This document shows positions 16,318 through 24,177 of a stretch of 64,000 bases of DNA, piece by piece (the stretch's first letter is position 1; the number at the start of each line of letters is the position of its first letter). The notes beneath the pieces were generated by a model. That model saw nothing but the letters and a program-made list of their open reading frames with translations, made no database searches and was not told where the DNA came from. Source of the DNA: Pseudobacteriovorax sp. (GTDB taxonomy: Bacteria > Bdellovibrionota_B > Oligoflexia > Oligoflexales > Oligoflexaceae); contig JABSRP010000023.1 of NCBI GenBank assembly GCA_013215145.1, positions 84,510 to 148,509 on the forward strand. Reading direction: 5' to 3'. The position numbers and the translations under genes are program-made.

Positions 16318-18497
16318 AACTCATCATTGTCTCGAATCGGCTTCCCGTAACAGCAGGGGTAGATAAATCTGGGCAGATGACTATCAAAGAAAGCAGCGGT
16401 GGTCTCGTGAGCGGATTGAAAGAGGTGCACCGCAGCAGCAACTCCATCTGGATTGGTTATCTTGGAGGTATGCCGCAGGAAGATGGCTCCATCGAGGCTT
16501 ACTGTCAGGAAAATCGCCTTGCGGAAGTCCGTCTTCCACCTGAGATCTATGATGCCTTTTACAACGGTTATGCCAACGACACGCTATGGCCCCTCTTTCA
16601 CAATTTCCTGGCCAGTATGAGTATTTCCGACAATCACTGGCAAGCTTATGTCAGAGCCAATGAGGCGTTCGCTGATAAAATCGACGAGCACTACCAGCCA
16701 GGCGATAGCGTTTGGGTGCATGATTACCAATTGATGCTGGTGCCTCTGATGCTGCGGGCAAAGCACCCCAAGATTAGAGTGGCCTATTTTCACCATATTC
16801 CCTTTCCTTCCAGTGAGATTTTTCGAGCGATACCGCGACGCAAGGAACTGATTCTAGGGTTGCTAGGCGCTGATTATATTGGATTTCATACCTATGATTA
16901 CTCGCGCCATTTTATTCAGTCGACGAGACGGATCATTGGTGCCAAAACAAAAATTAATGAGATCACCTTAGGCGACAGGCCAGTTAAGGTTTCTACCCAT
17001 CCACTAGGTGTCGATGTGAAGACCTTCGGCGCCAGGACTAACCCGAATCCGCCTTTACCCAGGCGTATGGCGGAAAAAGACTTGGTGACCATCCTCGGTA
17101 TTGACCGCCTAGATTACACCAAAGGTTTGCCCGAGAGGCTTCAGGCCTTTGGCAGATTTTTGGAGTTAAACCCTTCTTTTAGGGGAAAGGTCCGATTGAT
17201 TCAGGTATGTGTCCCTAGCCGGCAAGATATCGAAAGCTATCATGAAATCCGCCAGCAGGTTGAGCAGCTCGTCGGTCGTATCAACGGCGAGCACTCGGAG
17301 TCCGATCACATACCCATTGAATATATTTACCGGTCATTGCCATTGGAAGAGGTCATTGAGCACTACCAGATGGCTGATATCATGATGGTGACCCCATTGC
17401 GGGATGGTCTAAATTTGGTTTGCAAGGAGTATGTCGCCGCCCGCACCGACCTGGATGGCTGCTTGATCCTTAGCGAATTTGCCGGCGCGTCGGCGGAGAT
17501 GGGCGAGGCCCTTCAAGTGAACCCCTACGATATCAACAAGGTAGCCGAAACGATTCGCGATGCGTTGATGATGGATCAATCAGAGCGACGGCATCGCATG
17601 ACGGCTCTGCGTAAACGAACCATTGAACAAGATAATGTGGACTGGGCGGAGAATTTTATACAGATGTGGAACTCCCATAACAACGACCGCATGAAGCTTT
17701 CCCAATACCTCGAGTCGTCAGCTCATCAAAAATTCTGGCAAGACTTAGCGGCAAAGCAGCGGATATTTTTGTTTTTAGATTACGACGGTACCCTTGCACC
17801 GATTGAGGATCGGCCAGAGCTGGCTATCCCAAGCAAGCGTTTGGATACGGTCATGGATAAGGTGGTGAAATTGCCGAATGTTATCACAACCATTGTGACT
17901 GGAAGACCGCGGGAGTTCTGTGAGCGCTACCTTGTGAAGTACGGCACCGGTGTGGTAGCCGAGCACGGCACCTTTCTACGTTCGGATCACACAGGCTGGA
18001 AGCAAAATGTTGTGATTTCTCAGGAAGATATTGCCAAGGTTAAACCCGAGGTGATGGAGCTTCTTGAGTCCTTTGTCAATGCGGTTCCTGGTAGCCACGT
18101 GGAGATAAAGGATAGTTGTTTTGTCTGGCACTACCGCGAGTGCGATCCTGAATTTGCAGCCGATCAGGCTCAGACCCTAGGCGAGAACTTGGAGCAAATG
18201 CTGAGCAAAACCTCATGGTCTGTGTATCACGGTAAAAAAACTGTAGAAATCAGACAAAGTTTTGCCAATAAAGGCTTTGGCGTTGAAACTGTTCTTGAGT
18301 TGTATGACTGGGATCCTCAGCGGGACTCGATGATTACGGTGGGTGACGATACTACGGACGAGGATATGCACCGCGTACAACCCGACTGGAACCGGTCGAT
18401 TCATATAGGCCAGCCCAACTCCTACTCAAAGTATCACCTCAACAATCCTGAGGAGCTCTATAGCTTTTTGGATCTAGCTTACCTCTCACGAGGCTAG
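16314..18497 (+). CDS. otsAB: trehalose-6-phosphate synthase/phosphatase fusion
   Basis: Bifunctional 727-residue enzyme: UDP-glucose plus glucose-6-phosphate to trehalose-6-phosphate (GT20, about residues 1-460), then dephosphorylation to trehalose (HAD phosphatase, about 475-725). Synthase marks: SNRLPVT at the start, HHIPFPSSEIFR, GIDRLDYTKGLPERL and DGLNLVCKEYVA. Phosphatase marks: FLDYDGTLAPI (HAD nucleophile) and GDDTTDEDM. The fused form is found in eukaryotes and some bacteria, while E. coli has separate otsA and otsB. It is translationally coupled to the GH15 gene. Trehalose here likely serves osmotic or desiccation protection. Confidence 0.93.
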   Translation: MKLIIVSNRLPVTAGVDKSGQMTIKESSGGLVSGLKEVHRSSNSIWIGYLGGMPQEDGSIEAYCQENRLAEVRLPPEIYDAFYNGYANDTLWPLFHNFLASMSISDNHWQAYVRANEAFADKIDEHYQPGDSVWVHDYQLMLVPLMLRAKHPKIRVAYFHHIPFPSSEIFRAIPRRKELILGLLGADYIGFHTYDYSRHFIQSTRRIIGAKTKINEITLGDRPVKVSTHPLGVDVKTFGARTNPNPPLPRRMAEKDLVTILGIDRLDYTKGLPERLQAFGRFLELNPSFRGKVRLIQVCVPSRQDIESYHEIRQQVEQLVGRINGEHSESDHIPIEYIYRSLPLEEVIEHYQMADIMMVTPLRDGLNLVCKEYVAARTDLDGCLILSEFAGASAEMGEALQVNPYDINKVAETIRDALMMDQSERRHRMTALRKRTIEQDNVDWAENFIQMWNSHNNDRMKLSQYLESSAHQKFWQDLAAKQRIFLFLDYDGTLAPIEDRPELAIPSKRLDTVMDKVVKLPNVITTIVTGRPREFCERYLVKYGTGVVAEHGTFLRSDHTGWKQNVVISQEDIAKVKPEVMELLESFVNAVPGSHVEIKDSCFVWHYRECDPEFAADQAQTLGENLEQMLSKTSWSVYHGKKTVEIRQSFANKGFGVETVLELYDWDPQRDSMITVGDDTTDEDMHRVQPDWNRSIHIGQPNSYSKYHLNNPEELYSFLDLAYLSRG

Positions 18498-18557
18498 GCA
18501 GTTTCTCCTGCGGCGCTCTCCTATCGTTTGTTACAAACTGAATAGATACGTGGTTTC

Positions 18558-18582
18558 CGGGCTCTGATAAATCAGTAGCCCG
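18558..18582. repeat. stem-loop between otsAB and the lipoprotein gene
   Basis: CGGGCT-CTGAT-AA-ATCAG-T-AGCCCG: an 11-bp stem with one bulged T and a two-base loop. It has no T run, so it may be a weak terminator or a 5' leader structure of the lipoprotein gene. Confidence 0.4.
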
Positions 18583-18609
18583 ATCACTAGATTAAGAGAG
18601 ACGAGAAAC

Positions 18610-19524
18610 ATGCGTTATTACATCGGTTTAGTCCTTGCGATCTGTTTGTATCAGCTTGCTAGCTGTGGTGGTGATAGTAGCGACACTCCCGTAGTTACTG
18701 AAACAGAAACACAGGGTGCAGAGCCAGAAGAGGAGCCGGAATCCTCAACTGAGGTAGTGGATGAAGACTGCGATCTGACGGAAGCTGGTACCTTAGCTGT
18801 AGAGATAGTTGCCGCCGATCACTACGTAAAATGCGCTCAATTCTGTGCCGACACCAATGGCAATGGCGCCTGTGGCGAAGACGAGCAAAAATCGACGTTG
18901 ACAGATGAAAATGGTGAGGCCGGATTCGTGGAAGAGGTTCCGCCGAGTACGGTACTGCTTAACGTCGAAAATTCGATTCACAACGGGGTCCCTTATACGA
19001 TCGCCATCGAAGGGGTCGTGCCTGAAACTGGTTTGACACAATCATCTGCGGTTGTGATCTCGCCATTGACCACTTTAAAGGCCAGTGGTCTCACCGAGGC
19101 CCAGGTTGTGACCATGCTGCAAACAGCTGGCCTAAGCGAAATGACAGTCGCCGATGTTACGGGCAATCCCATGGAGAATATCATCGGCAATGAGGAGGAT
19201 CTTAGCGATGCTTTTTTGGCCAGAATCCGTGCCTCGATCGCGGTCTATAATTTTATTCGGATTTACGATGGCGCCGAGAGTTTGAAAAATTTATCTGCCA
19301 GCGAAATCTACTCCCAAGCTACCACCGGTGGCGATGTGGCAAAGGTTCTTACCATGGCAGTGACTATTATCACGAGTGCGCTTACTAATGCTGTCCTGAC
19401 AGAGGTTAAAGCGCAGGCGGCTCAGATTCCAGGTGCTCCGGCGCCGACCCGAGAGGATGTGGTGCGGACTGCTGTAGTGATCTCAGATCTGGATCAACGC
19501 GGGGTCACATCTAAGGTAGCTTAG
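18610..19524 (+). CDS. lipoprotein of unknown function
   Basis: A 304-residue lipoprotein. The signal peptide ends LASC (Cys-19). A low-complexity acidic linker rich in Glu/Thr (residues 22-58) is followed by DTNGNGACGEDEQKSTLTDENG, resembling a calcium-binding or dockerin-like loop, and then a mainly helical C-terminal domain with NGVPYTIAIEGVV before it. Layouts with an acidic tether and a DxNxNG loop occur in outer-membrane surface lipoproteins. No specific family is recognised. Good upstream site (AGAGAGACG) before ATG. Confidence 0.7.
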   Translation: MRYYIGLVLAICLYQLASCGGDSSDTPVVTETETQGAEPEEEPESSTEVVDEDCDLTEAGTLAVEIVAADHYVKCAQFCADTNGNGACGEDEQKSTLTDENGEAGFVEEVPPSTVLLNVENSIHNGVPYTIAIEGVVPETGLTQSSAVVISPLTTLKASGLTEAQVVTMLQTAGLSEMTVADVTGNPMENIIGNEEDLSDAFLARIRASIAVYNFIRIYDGAESLKNLSASEIYSQATTGGDVAKVLTMAVTIITSALTNAVLTEVKAQAAQIPGAPAPTREDVVRTAVVISDLDQRGVTSKVA

Positions 19525-19587
19525 GCTTTCATCAAACATTGGCTAGCGCTGACGCTAACCAAAGCACGAATAGATTTTGTTGCTTCT

Positions 19588-20277
19588 TTAAAAGCGAATG
19601 GGACGATCACTAGAAAAGCAATCGCGTTTTGATTTCACGTTAAGACCTACCGAAACCGGGTTGATCACCTGGTTGGCATCGACGCTCATACTCATATTTG
19701 AAATATCACCGAGCTCATTGGCAAACATTTGGCTGTAAACCTCAAACTTAAGTGTCACCCTTCGCTCTCCGCAAGATGTCCACCTTTGATTTAGTTTCGT
19801 TGGTATCGTCAGTCTTGTGCTACGCCTAGCGGGCAGGCGGTTCTCGGGGAAGGTATAGCGAAAAGACTCCTCGGGTCCATTATTCATACTGAACCAAAAC
19901 TTGATGCCCAGGAACGACTCTTCATGAAGGTCATGGTTAAAGTTTATCAGGGCTGAATCTAGCTTGACTCTCATATCTGCAGGGACGCTAAAGGTCAGCT
20001 CTCCGATACAGCGTGCCTCATCTTCCGACCGCGGAGTCCCTGTAACGCCTCCAGCAAAGCCACTAAGCTGTGGATCCCAAACGGCTAGATCAAAGCCTTG
20101 AAAGCTGACGTGAACGCTCCTATTTTCTCTGGACCAGTAATGAAAGAAGCTATCATCGCGGCAGCCATCACCGCTTAGTGTGGAATCTACAAGACGGAGA
20201 TCGCCAAAATCTATGGCTTGAGCCGGCAGGCTTCCTAACAAAAGGCCGGCTCCAAGTAAGGCGTTTCTAAGTTGCAT
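19588..20277 (-). CDS. secreted beta-rich protein of unknown function
   Basis: A 229-residue exported protein with a signal peptide cut at PAQA-IDF (about residue 22). The mature part has CRDDSFFHYW, RCIGELTFSVPADM and a C-terminal beta domain with paired cysteines. The pattern of a hydrophobic beta region then a cysteine followed by a V-P-x-x-M/W element faintly recalls DUF4360 proteins, but I cannot confirm it. It lies 80 nt downstream of another secreted-protein gene in the regulator operon. Confidence 0.65.
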   Translation of the reverse strand: MQLRNALLGAGLLLGSLPAQAIDFGDLRLVDSTLSGDGCRDDSFFHYWSRENRSVHVSFQGFDLAVWDPQLSGFAGGVTGTPRSEDEARCIGELTFSVPADMRVKLDSALINFNHDLHEESFLGIKFWFSMNNGPEESFRYTFPENRLPARRSTRLTIPTKLNQRWTSCGERRVTLKFEVYSQMFANELGDISNMSMSVDANQVINPVSVGLNVKSKRDCFSSDRPIRF

Positions 20278-20357
20278 CGTAACCTCTCTTCTCTCGTTTG
20301 ATAGTGTCCACCAAGCTATAACGCTTTACTTGCCAAATGCATGCGGATTTTTTTACA

Positions 20358-20846
20358 TTAGGGCCGAAATATATCAACTTGTTCAAATTCAAGAGTGTAG
20401 ACGACAAACTTTGGTAAGTCAGCGGTAACCCCTTTGGCCGCCGTTCCAGAAACCTTGGGTGATAGGTTGCCACCACCCATGCCAGGGCGACCACCGTGTT
20501 TACGACCGACATTGTGAAAATCTATCAGAATATAGTTTGTTTGAGTGAGATTTGCCGTCTCGGCGCAGTAAAACTCTGTCATGAGTCGTCTCCGGCTCGA
20601 CCCGAAAGGGATATCTTTGGGAACCAAGCTGCCGTACAGGCAGGTCTCGCCCTCAAATTCTGTTATCACCAGTGCCATCATGTATTCTGTTTTATCAATC
20701 CGATAGACTTGAGGGGTATGGACCTGAGTCTCCACAAAGGCAATGTCGGAAGACGTCATCTCCACAAAATCCTCTTTATCGATATTCATGGCGTGAGTGG
20801 CGCTGGATAAAGCCAAAAAACTAGCTGCTGCAATAAAGGCTTTCAT
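20358..20846 (-). CDS. small secreted protein downstream of TIGR02147-type regulator
   Basis: A 162-residue protein with a signal peptide cut near THAM-NID (residue 19). Two cysteines in the middle (ETCLYGS and EFYCAE) could pair. There is a glycine/basic patch RKHGGRPGMGGG near residues 115-126, then a YTLEFEQVDIFRP strand at the end. Unknown family. It starts 15 nt after the regulator stop, so it is very likely co-transcribed with it. Confidence 0.65.
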   Translation of the reverse strand: MKAFIAAASFLALSSATHAMNIDKEDFVEMTSSDIAFVETQVHTPQVYRIDKTEYMMALVITEFEGETCLYGSLVPKDIPFGSSRRRLMTEFYCAETANLTQTNYILIDFHNVGRKHGGRPGMGGGNLSPKVSGTAAKGVTADLPKFVVYTLEFEQVDIFRP

Positions 20847-20861
20847 CTGGTATCTCCTTAG

Positions 20862-21698
20862 TTAAATCTCTAGTAGTGGGTATAGCTGTAAATTAAAGCG
20901 AACCAATTGGTTGGCGTTTTTCGACTCCACCTTTGCACGAAGAGCCGACAACTCGTTTCTCATAGTTTCCAATAGGCTATGGAGTTGGGCTTTTTCGGCA
21001 GTGATCAGACTGCTGTGAAAAATAACGTCCTGGCGTTTCTCTTTGACCATTGGCAAGTGCTCGATGCTTTCTTCGATGGCGCTGCGCAGAAAGTCTTGCT
21101 CGTAGTCATCAGAAGACTCCGAGTCCAAAAACGAAAACTCTTTTTCTGTGCAGATGGACAGCACAGAGTCTTGCTCTTGGATCAGCCCCTGTCTGATTAA
21201 TTCATGGGCTGACTTTTGAATCTGCTGAGCTGTTAGCATGGTGAGCTTGGCGTATAAACTGCGGTAGCTACCTTGTTTTCCCGGTAATATATATAAGGTC
21301 AAATAGACGAGAAAAATCGCATTTAACTCGATCTTTTCATCAAACTGCACCTTGTTCGAGGTAAGAAGACTACGGAGCTGCTTGCGTTCCCCTTCCAGAC
21401 CTGAGCGCGTGGCGTCATCGGACGCAAAGGACGTTGTCAAAAGCAGTTGAATCTCTAGATACCGGCTCTCATGCTCATCAAGACCTAACAGGGTAATCAA
21501 AGGTTTGACAAGGCGAATGCTAATCGACTTGCGCCCTTTCAAAATGTCGGTTAGGTAACTGCGCGAACTACATCCCAACCGTCTTGAGATCGCGCTTTTA
21601 TTGAAGGAAGGCTTTTCTGATTTCCTTAGCATGATAAGCTTTTCTAGAGCTTCCATAGGACTATGACTCAAGATAACGGTTCGCTCGACACTCAGCAT
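20862..21698 (-). CDS. TIGR02147-family (DUF4423) regulator
   Basis: A 278-residue DNA-binding regulator. ATG at 21698 is chosen because GGGAGGA lies about 9 nt upstream and gives the usual family length; the frame extends 42 codons further without a site. The N-terminal helix-turn-helix reads NKSAISRRLGCSSRSYLTDILKG, followed by the long helical DUF4423 region with the family's HSSLITAEK-like segment near the end. These proteins are frequent in Fibrobacteres and Bdellovibrionota and often sit beside genes for secreted proteins, as here. Confidence 0.8.
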   Translation of the reverse strand: MLSVERTVILSHSPMEALEKLIMLRKSEKPSFNKSAISRRLGCSSRSYLTDILKGRKSISIRLVKPLITLLGLDEHESRYLEIQLLLTTSFASDDATRSGLEGERKQLRSLLTSNKVQFDEKIELNAIFLVYLTLYILPGKQGSYRSLYAKLTMLTAQQIQKSAHELIRQGLIQEQDSVLSICTEKEFSFLDSESSDDYEQDFLRSAIEESIEHLPMVKEKRQDVIFHSSLITAEKAQLHSLLETMRNELSALRAKVESKNANQLVRFNLQLYPLLEI

Positions 21699-21939
21699 TT
21701 GGCAAAGTCCTCCCTGGCTGCGGCATATGCCTAACTTGAAAAGGCAATTTGAGGCAATGACTTTTCGTTTCGCTAGGTGAATGTTGTTTTCACAGTGGTT
21801 ATTTGTGATGGTTTTGCCGATCATCGCGAACGATCGAAATCATTTGATCACTATGAGAGATCAGCTGCAGCGAGTCCTAGCGTACTTTGGAGAACGCGGC
21901 AAGTACGAGGTAATAAATACGAATCTAAAAAGATTAATT

Positions 21940-21955
21940 GGCTGTTCAAACAGCC
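21940..21955 (-). terminator. short hairpin, possible leftover terminator
   Basis: GGCTGTT-CA-AACAGCC. On the minus strand it is followed by AATTAATC and five T. It lies just after the decayed lipoprotein leader and may be the surviving terminator of that lost gene. Confidence 0.35.
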
Positions 21956-21973
21956 ATGGATTTCATAGCTCTT

Positions 21974-22083
21974 GAGTTCGATGCTCACCAAAGTACACTA
22001 GTGAACATCGCAAAAAGGTGAGGTACGTACCTTAAGACTGAGTCTCCTAAACATTTCGAAATTTAAGAAAGGTCTCACTTAAA
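21974..22083 (-). pseudogene. decayed copy of the 5' end of the lipoprotein gene at 24178-25689
   Basis: About 110 nt that align with 25631-25738, the leader, ribosome binding site and signal-peptide codons of the lipoprotein gene. In the 54 nt nearest the leader, 48 positions match. The AGGAG site is kept, but the TTG start codon is TTA here, a GTAC is duplicated, and the rest of the gene is absent. It is therefore non-coding. Both copies are in the same orientation and flank the SDR/TetR block. Confidence 0.65.
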
Positions 22084-22282
22084 ACTCTAGCGCCATGACA
22101 AATATAGGTCCTGGGCTTTTTCTTAGCACAACGGGAGCCCTTACTTAGACTAATCATAGGATATAGGAATGAAAAGTATATGCATAAGAAATATAGGGGG
22201 AACCCTGCGTGCTGAGAGTAGGTGAGGAAATTTTCTTTCAAACAGAAATTTGAAGAGGCAGCTTTCCCCATTCGCATGACGA

Positions 22283-22432
22283 ATGAAAAATCTAGAAGAT
22301 ACCTTCTTGGAAAACCTTTCCGATCTAGTTGAAGGATTTCTTATCTCTAATGTTGAAAAGTTATCGGCTAATTTGTCAACAATAATAGAGGCTTGTATAG
22401 CCTTGTGCCCGCGCCGCAGACACAAGGCTTGA
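22283..22432 (+). CDS. possible small helical protein (49 residues)
   Basis: Open frame starting ATG at 22283 and encoding a short amphipathic helical peptide (begins MKNLEDTFLENLSDLVEG, ends PRRRHKA). Residue use looks protein-like, but there is no clear ribosome binding site, and its stop overlaps the inverted repeat and promoter elements of the next gene. It could be the tail of a lost gene. Confidence 0.3.
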   Translation: MKNLEDTFLENLSDLVEGFLISNVEKLSANLSTIIEACIALCPRRRHKA

Positions 22433-22435
22433 CTT

Positions 22436-22481
22436 TTGCGGCATCGTGCCGATAAGTTATATATACGGAACGTACCGTATA
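22436..22481 (+). promoter_or_regulatory. promoter and TetR-type operator of the SDR-TetR pair
   Basis: TATACGG-N6-CCGTATA (22462-22481), with 7-bp perfect arms, overlaps a possible -10 TATATA (22458-22463). A TTGCGG -35-like hexamer lies 16 nt upstream. This is the expected operator of the TetR protein encoded second in the operon. Confidence 0.6.
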
Positions 22482-22558
22482 CATAATGGTTCAGGATCGA
22501 TGGCCTGAAACAGTCCTCGCTGCGAGGGCGTTACTAACTGTTTAAAAAGGAGGGTATC

Positions 22559-23299
22559 GTGAGTAGTAGCACTTCAATCGAGAAGAGAGCGGTGGTGATT
22601 GGTGGTTCGGCAGGGATGGGGCTGGCAACCTCTCGTAGACTTCTAGGGCTTGGGTACGAGGTCTGGATAGTAGGGCGAAGCCAAGCGAAGCTTGCGGCAG
22701 CCGGAGCCGAACTTGACCATCCCAATCTTAAGGAGGCCTGTGTCGATGCTTCCGATCTCGATGCTCTCACTAGTTTTTGCCGTGGTCTTGGTCAGGTGGA
22801 CCATGTTGTACTGTCTGCCGGCGGAGTCTCAGGCGCCTGTATGGCTCCCTTTCAGGAACTCAAGGCTGAGGATCTGCAGAAGGGGTTTCTCGACAAGTTT
22901 TGGATGCAGTTTCAGGTAGCACAGACCCTGTCCTCAATCATTGTGCCCGGAGGTAGTCTGACTTTCGTGACAGCTATCTCGGCTCAACTGGCTCTTCCGG
23001 GGACCTCTGGTTTGGCAGCCATCAACGGTGCGATTGAGTCCATGATCCGCCCGATGGCCAAGGAGCTAGCGCCAAAGGTAAGAGTCAATGCTGTCTCTCC
23101 TGGAGTTGTTGAGACAGACTGGTGGTCGTTTATGCCGGAGAGCGACAGGAACGCCACCTTTCAGCACATTGCATCCACTCTCCCCATGCAGAGAATCGGG
23201 GCTCCCGGCGACATTGCTAGGGTGGTAGAGATGCTTGTTGAGAACTCGTTCATAACCGGAATTGTCATTCCATGCGATGGTGGGAGTCATCTTGGCTAG
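22559..23299 (+). CDS. SDR-family protein lacking the catalytic Tyr/Lys
   Basis: A 246-residue Rossmann-fold protein. The cofactor motif GGSAGMG (residues 15-21) and the LSAGG strand are present, and the VRVNAVSPGVVETDWW segment is conserved. Where classical SDRs carry YxxxK, this protein has GLAAINGAIES, so both Tyr and Lys are replaced. A group of SDR-like proteins with an N-G-A-x-E segment at this place exists, so it may be a working variant rather than a decayed gene. The start is GTG behind AGGAGG. The gene is the first of an operon with a TetR gene and an upstream operator. Confidence 0.82.
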   Translation: MSSSTSIEKRAVVIGGSAGMGLATSRRLLGLGYEVWIVGRSQAKLAAAGAELDHPNLKEACVDASDLDALTSFCRGLGQVDHVVLSAGGVSGACMAPFQELKAEDLQKGFLDKFWMQFQVAQTLSSIIVPGGSLTFVTAISAQLALPGTSGLAAINGAIESMIRPMAKELAPKVRVNAVSPGVVETDWWSFMPESDRNATFQHIASTLPMQRIGAPGDIARVVEMLVENSFITGIVIPCDGGSHLG

Positions 23300-23879
23300 T
23301 AGTGAACTGAAGCAAGAATCCAAACGAGGTCGACCTCGCGATCCTAGGGTTAGGGCGGCTATCCTGCAGGCGACTCTGGAGGCCATAACTAATCGTTGCG
23401 AGAGGCTCTCGATCGAGTCGGTGGCTGCTGGTGCTGGCGTAAGCAAGAAGACGGTCTATCATTGGTGGGACTCCAGAGGAACTTTGCTTCTCGATGCACT
23501 GGCCGAGTACGCCAAGAGTCACGTTTCAGCCTCGCCGACTCGTGTGAGCGAAAATCCACTTGAGAGTCTAGTCAAACGCACCGTGAAAAGCTTTGGTGGA
23601 ACCATTGGGGAAGTTCTGCGAGGCCTCGTGGTGGAGGCTCAGATTAATGAGGGGTTCCGCAGCCAGTTGCGTGAACGGCTCATCGACATGCGAAGGGCCG
23701 AGATGCAAGCAATTCTATTCTCTCAGTATCCTGGAGCTTCTGTGAGTTCCGAGATTCTGCTAGACAAGGCTTACGGAGCTATCTGGTATCGACTGCTCGT
23801 CAGCTTCGGCCCTCTTGATGAAACGTTCGCCAGAGAGCTGTTCAAGAGTCTTGACGAGGAGTTACGAGAAGACGACTAG
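23292..23879 (+). CDS. TetR-family transcriptional regulator
   Basis: A regulator of about 195 residues. A basic RGRPRDPRVRAAIL lead-in is followed by the helix-turn-helix IESVAAGAGVSKKTVYHWW, with a Trp-Trp variant of the usual HF/YF. TTG at 23292 is preferred: GGGAG lies 6 nt upstream and the gene then overlaps the SDR stop by 8 nt. Starts further upstream (ATG 23277, TTG 23262) would bury the gene deeper in the SDR gene. The predicted target is the palindrome at 22462-22481. Confidence 0.8.
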   Translation: MASSELKQESKRGRPRDPRVRAAILQATLEAITNRCERLSIESVAAGAGVSKKTVYHWWDSRGTLLLDALAEYAKSHVSASPTRVSENPLESLVKRTVKSFGGTIGEVLRGLVVEAQINEGFRSQLRERLIDMRRAEMQAILFSQYPGASVSSEILLDKAYGAIWYRLLVSFGPLDETFARELFKSLDEELREDD

Positions 23880-23929
23880 CAGTAGTCGTCGTCCATCGAG
23901 TGGTCATCAGCTACAAAATCGCTGCCGCC

Positions 23930-24124
23930 CTACTTGGGCGAGAGTCTCTTGATGCCATTACCGTTTGCAATATCAACGACGTATGCGAAGCTCTTAACAT
24001 GGATTTCGGTTGCGGTGCCGAAGATGCTGCTTCTGGCGTCGAAGGTTAGGCCGTGGCTGTCGTTGGCTTCCTCGAAGCCATGCACGAAGTCACCGTGAGG
24101 GGTTACTGTTGACGCCAAGGTCAA
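23930..24124 (-). pseudogene. possible fragment of a beta-propeller protein
   Basis: A 64-codon frame with NDSHGLTFDARSSIFGTATE and YVVDIANGNGIKRLSP, which resemble blades of NHL/SMP-30 type propellers. There is no signal peptide, no ribosome binding site and far too little sequence for a whole domain. If real it is a leftover of a deleted gene; chance remains possible. Confidence 0.3.
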
Positions 24125-24177
24125 AAGCCCACAACTCCGGAACTAGACCGAACGCCGATGATTGAGGAAAGTCGAGG

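Larger units (their letters stand above)
21699..22558. other. intergenic region with decayed gene pieces
   Basis: A 0.86-kb stretch. It holds a 14-nt inverted repeat (21877-21890 with 21988-22001, 13 of 14 matching), a short hairpin at 21940-21955, a decayed copy of a lipoprotein gene 5' end (21974-22083), a possible 49-residue small gene (22283-22432), an inverted repeat GCCTTGTG/CACAAGGC at 22400-22428, and the promoter/operator of the SDR-TetR pair. Separate entries describe the main ones. Confidence 0.5.

Noticed and set aside
19541..19563. TTGG-C-TAGCG/CGCTA-A-CCAA hairpin as a terminator between convergent genes
   Set aside because: Stem is present but has a mismatch and no T run on either strand.
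21853..21975. A 40-codon plus-strand frame upstream of the TIGR02147 regulator
   Set aside because: No ribosome binding site, overlaps an inverted repeat and a hairpin, and no recognisable sequence.
22047..22425. Two minus-strand frames in the 22-kb intergenic region
   Set aside because: One reads through the decayed lipoprotein leader; the other lies opposite a better plus-strand frame and has no start signal.
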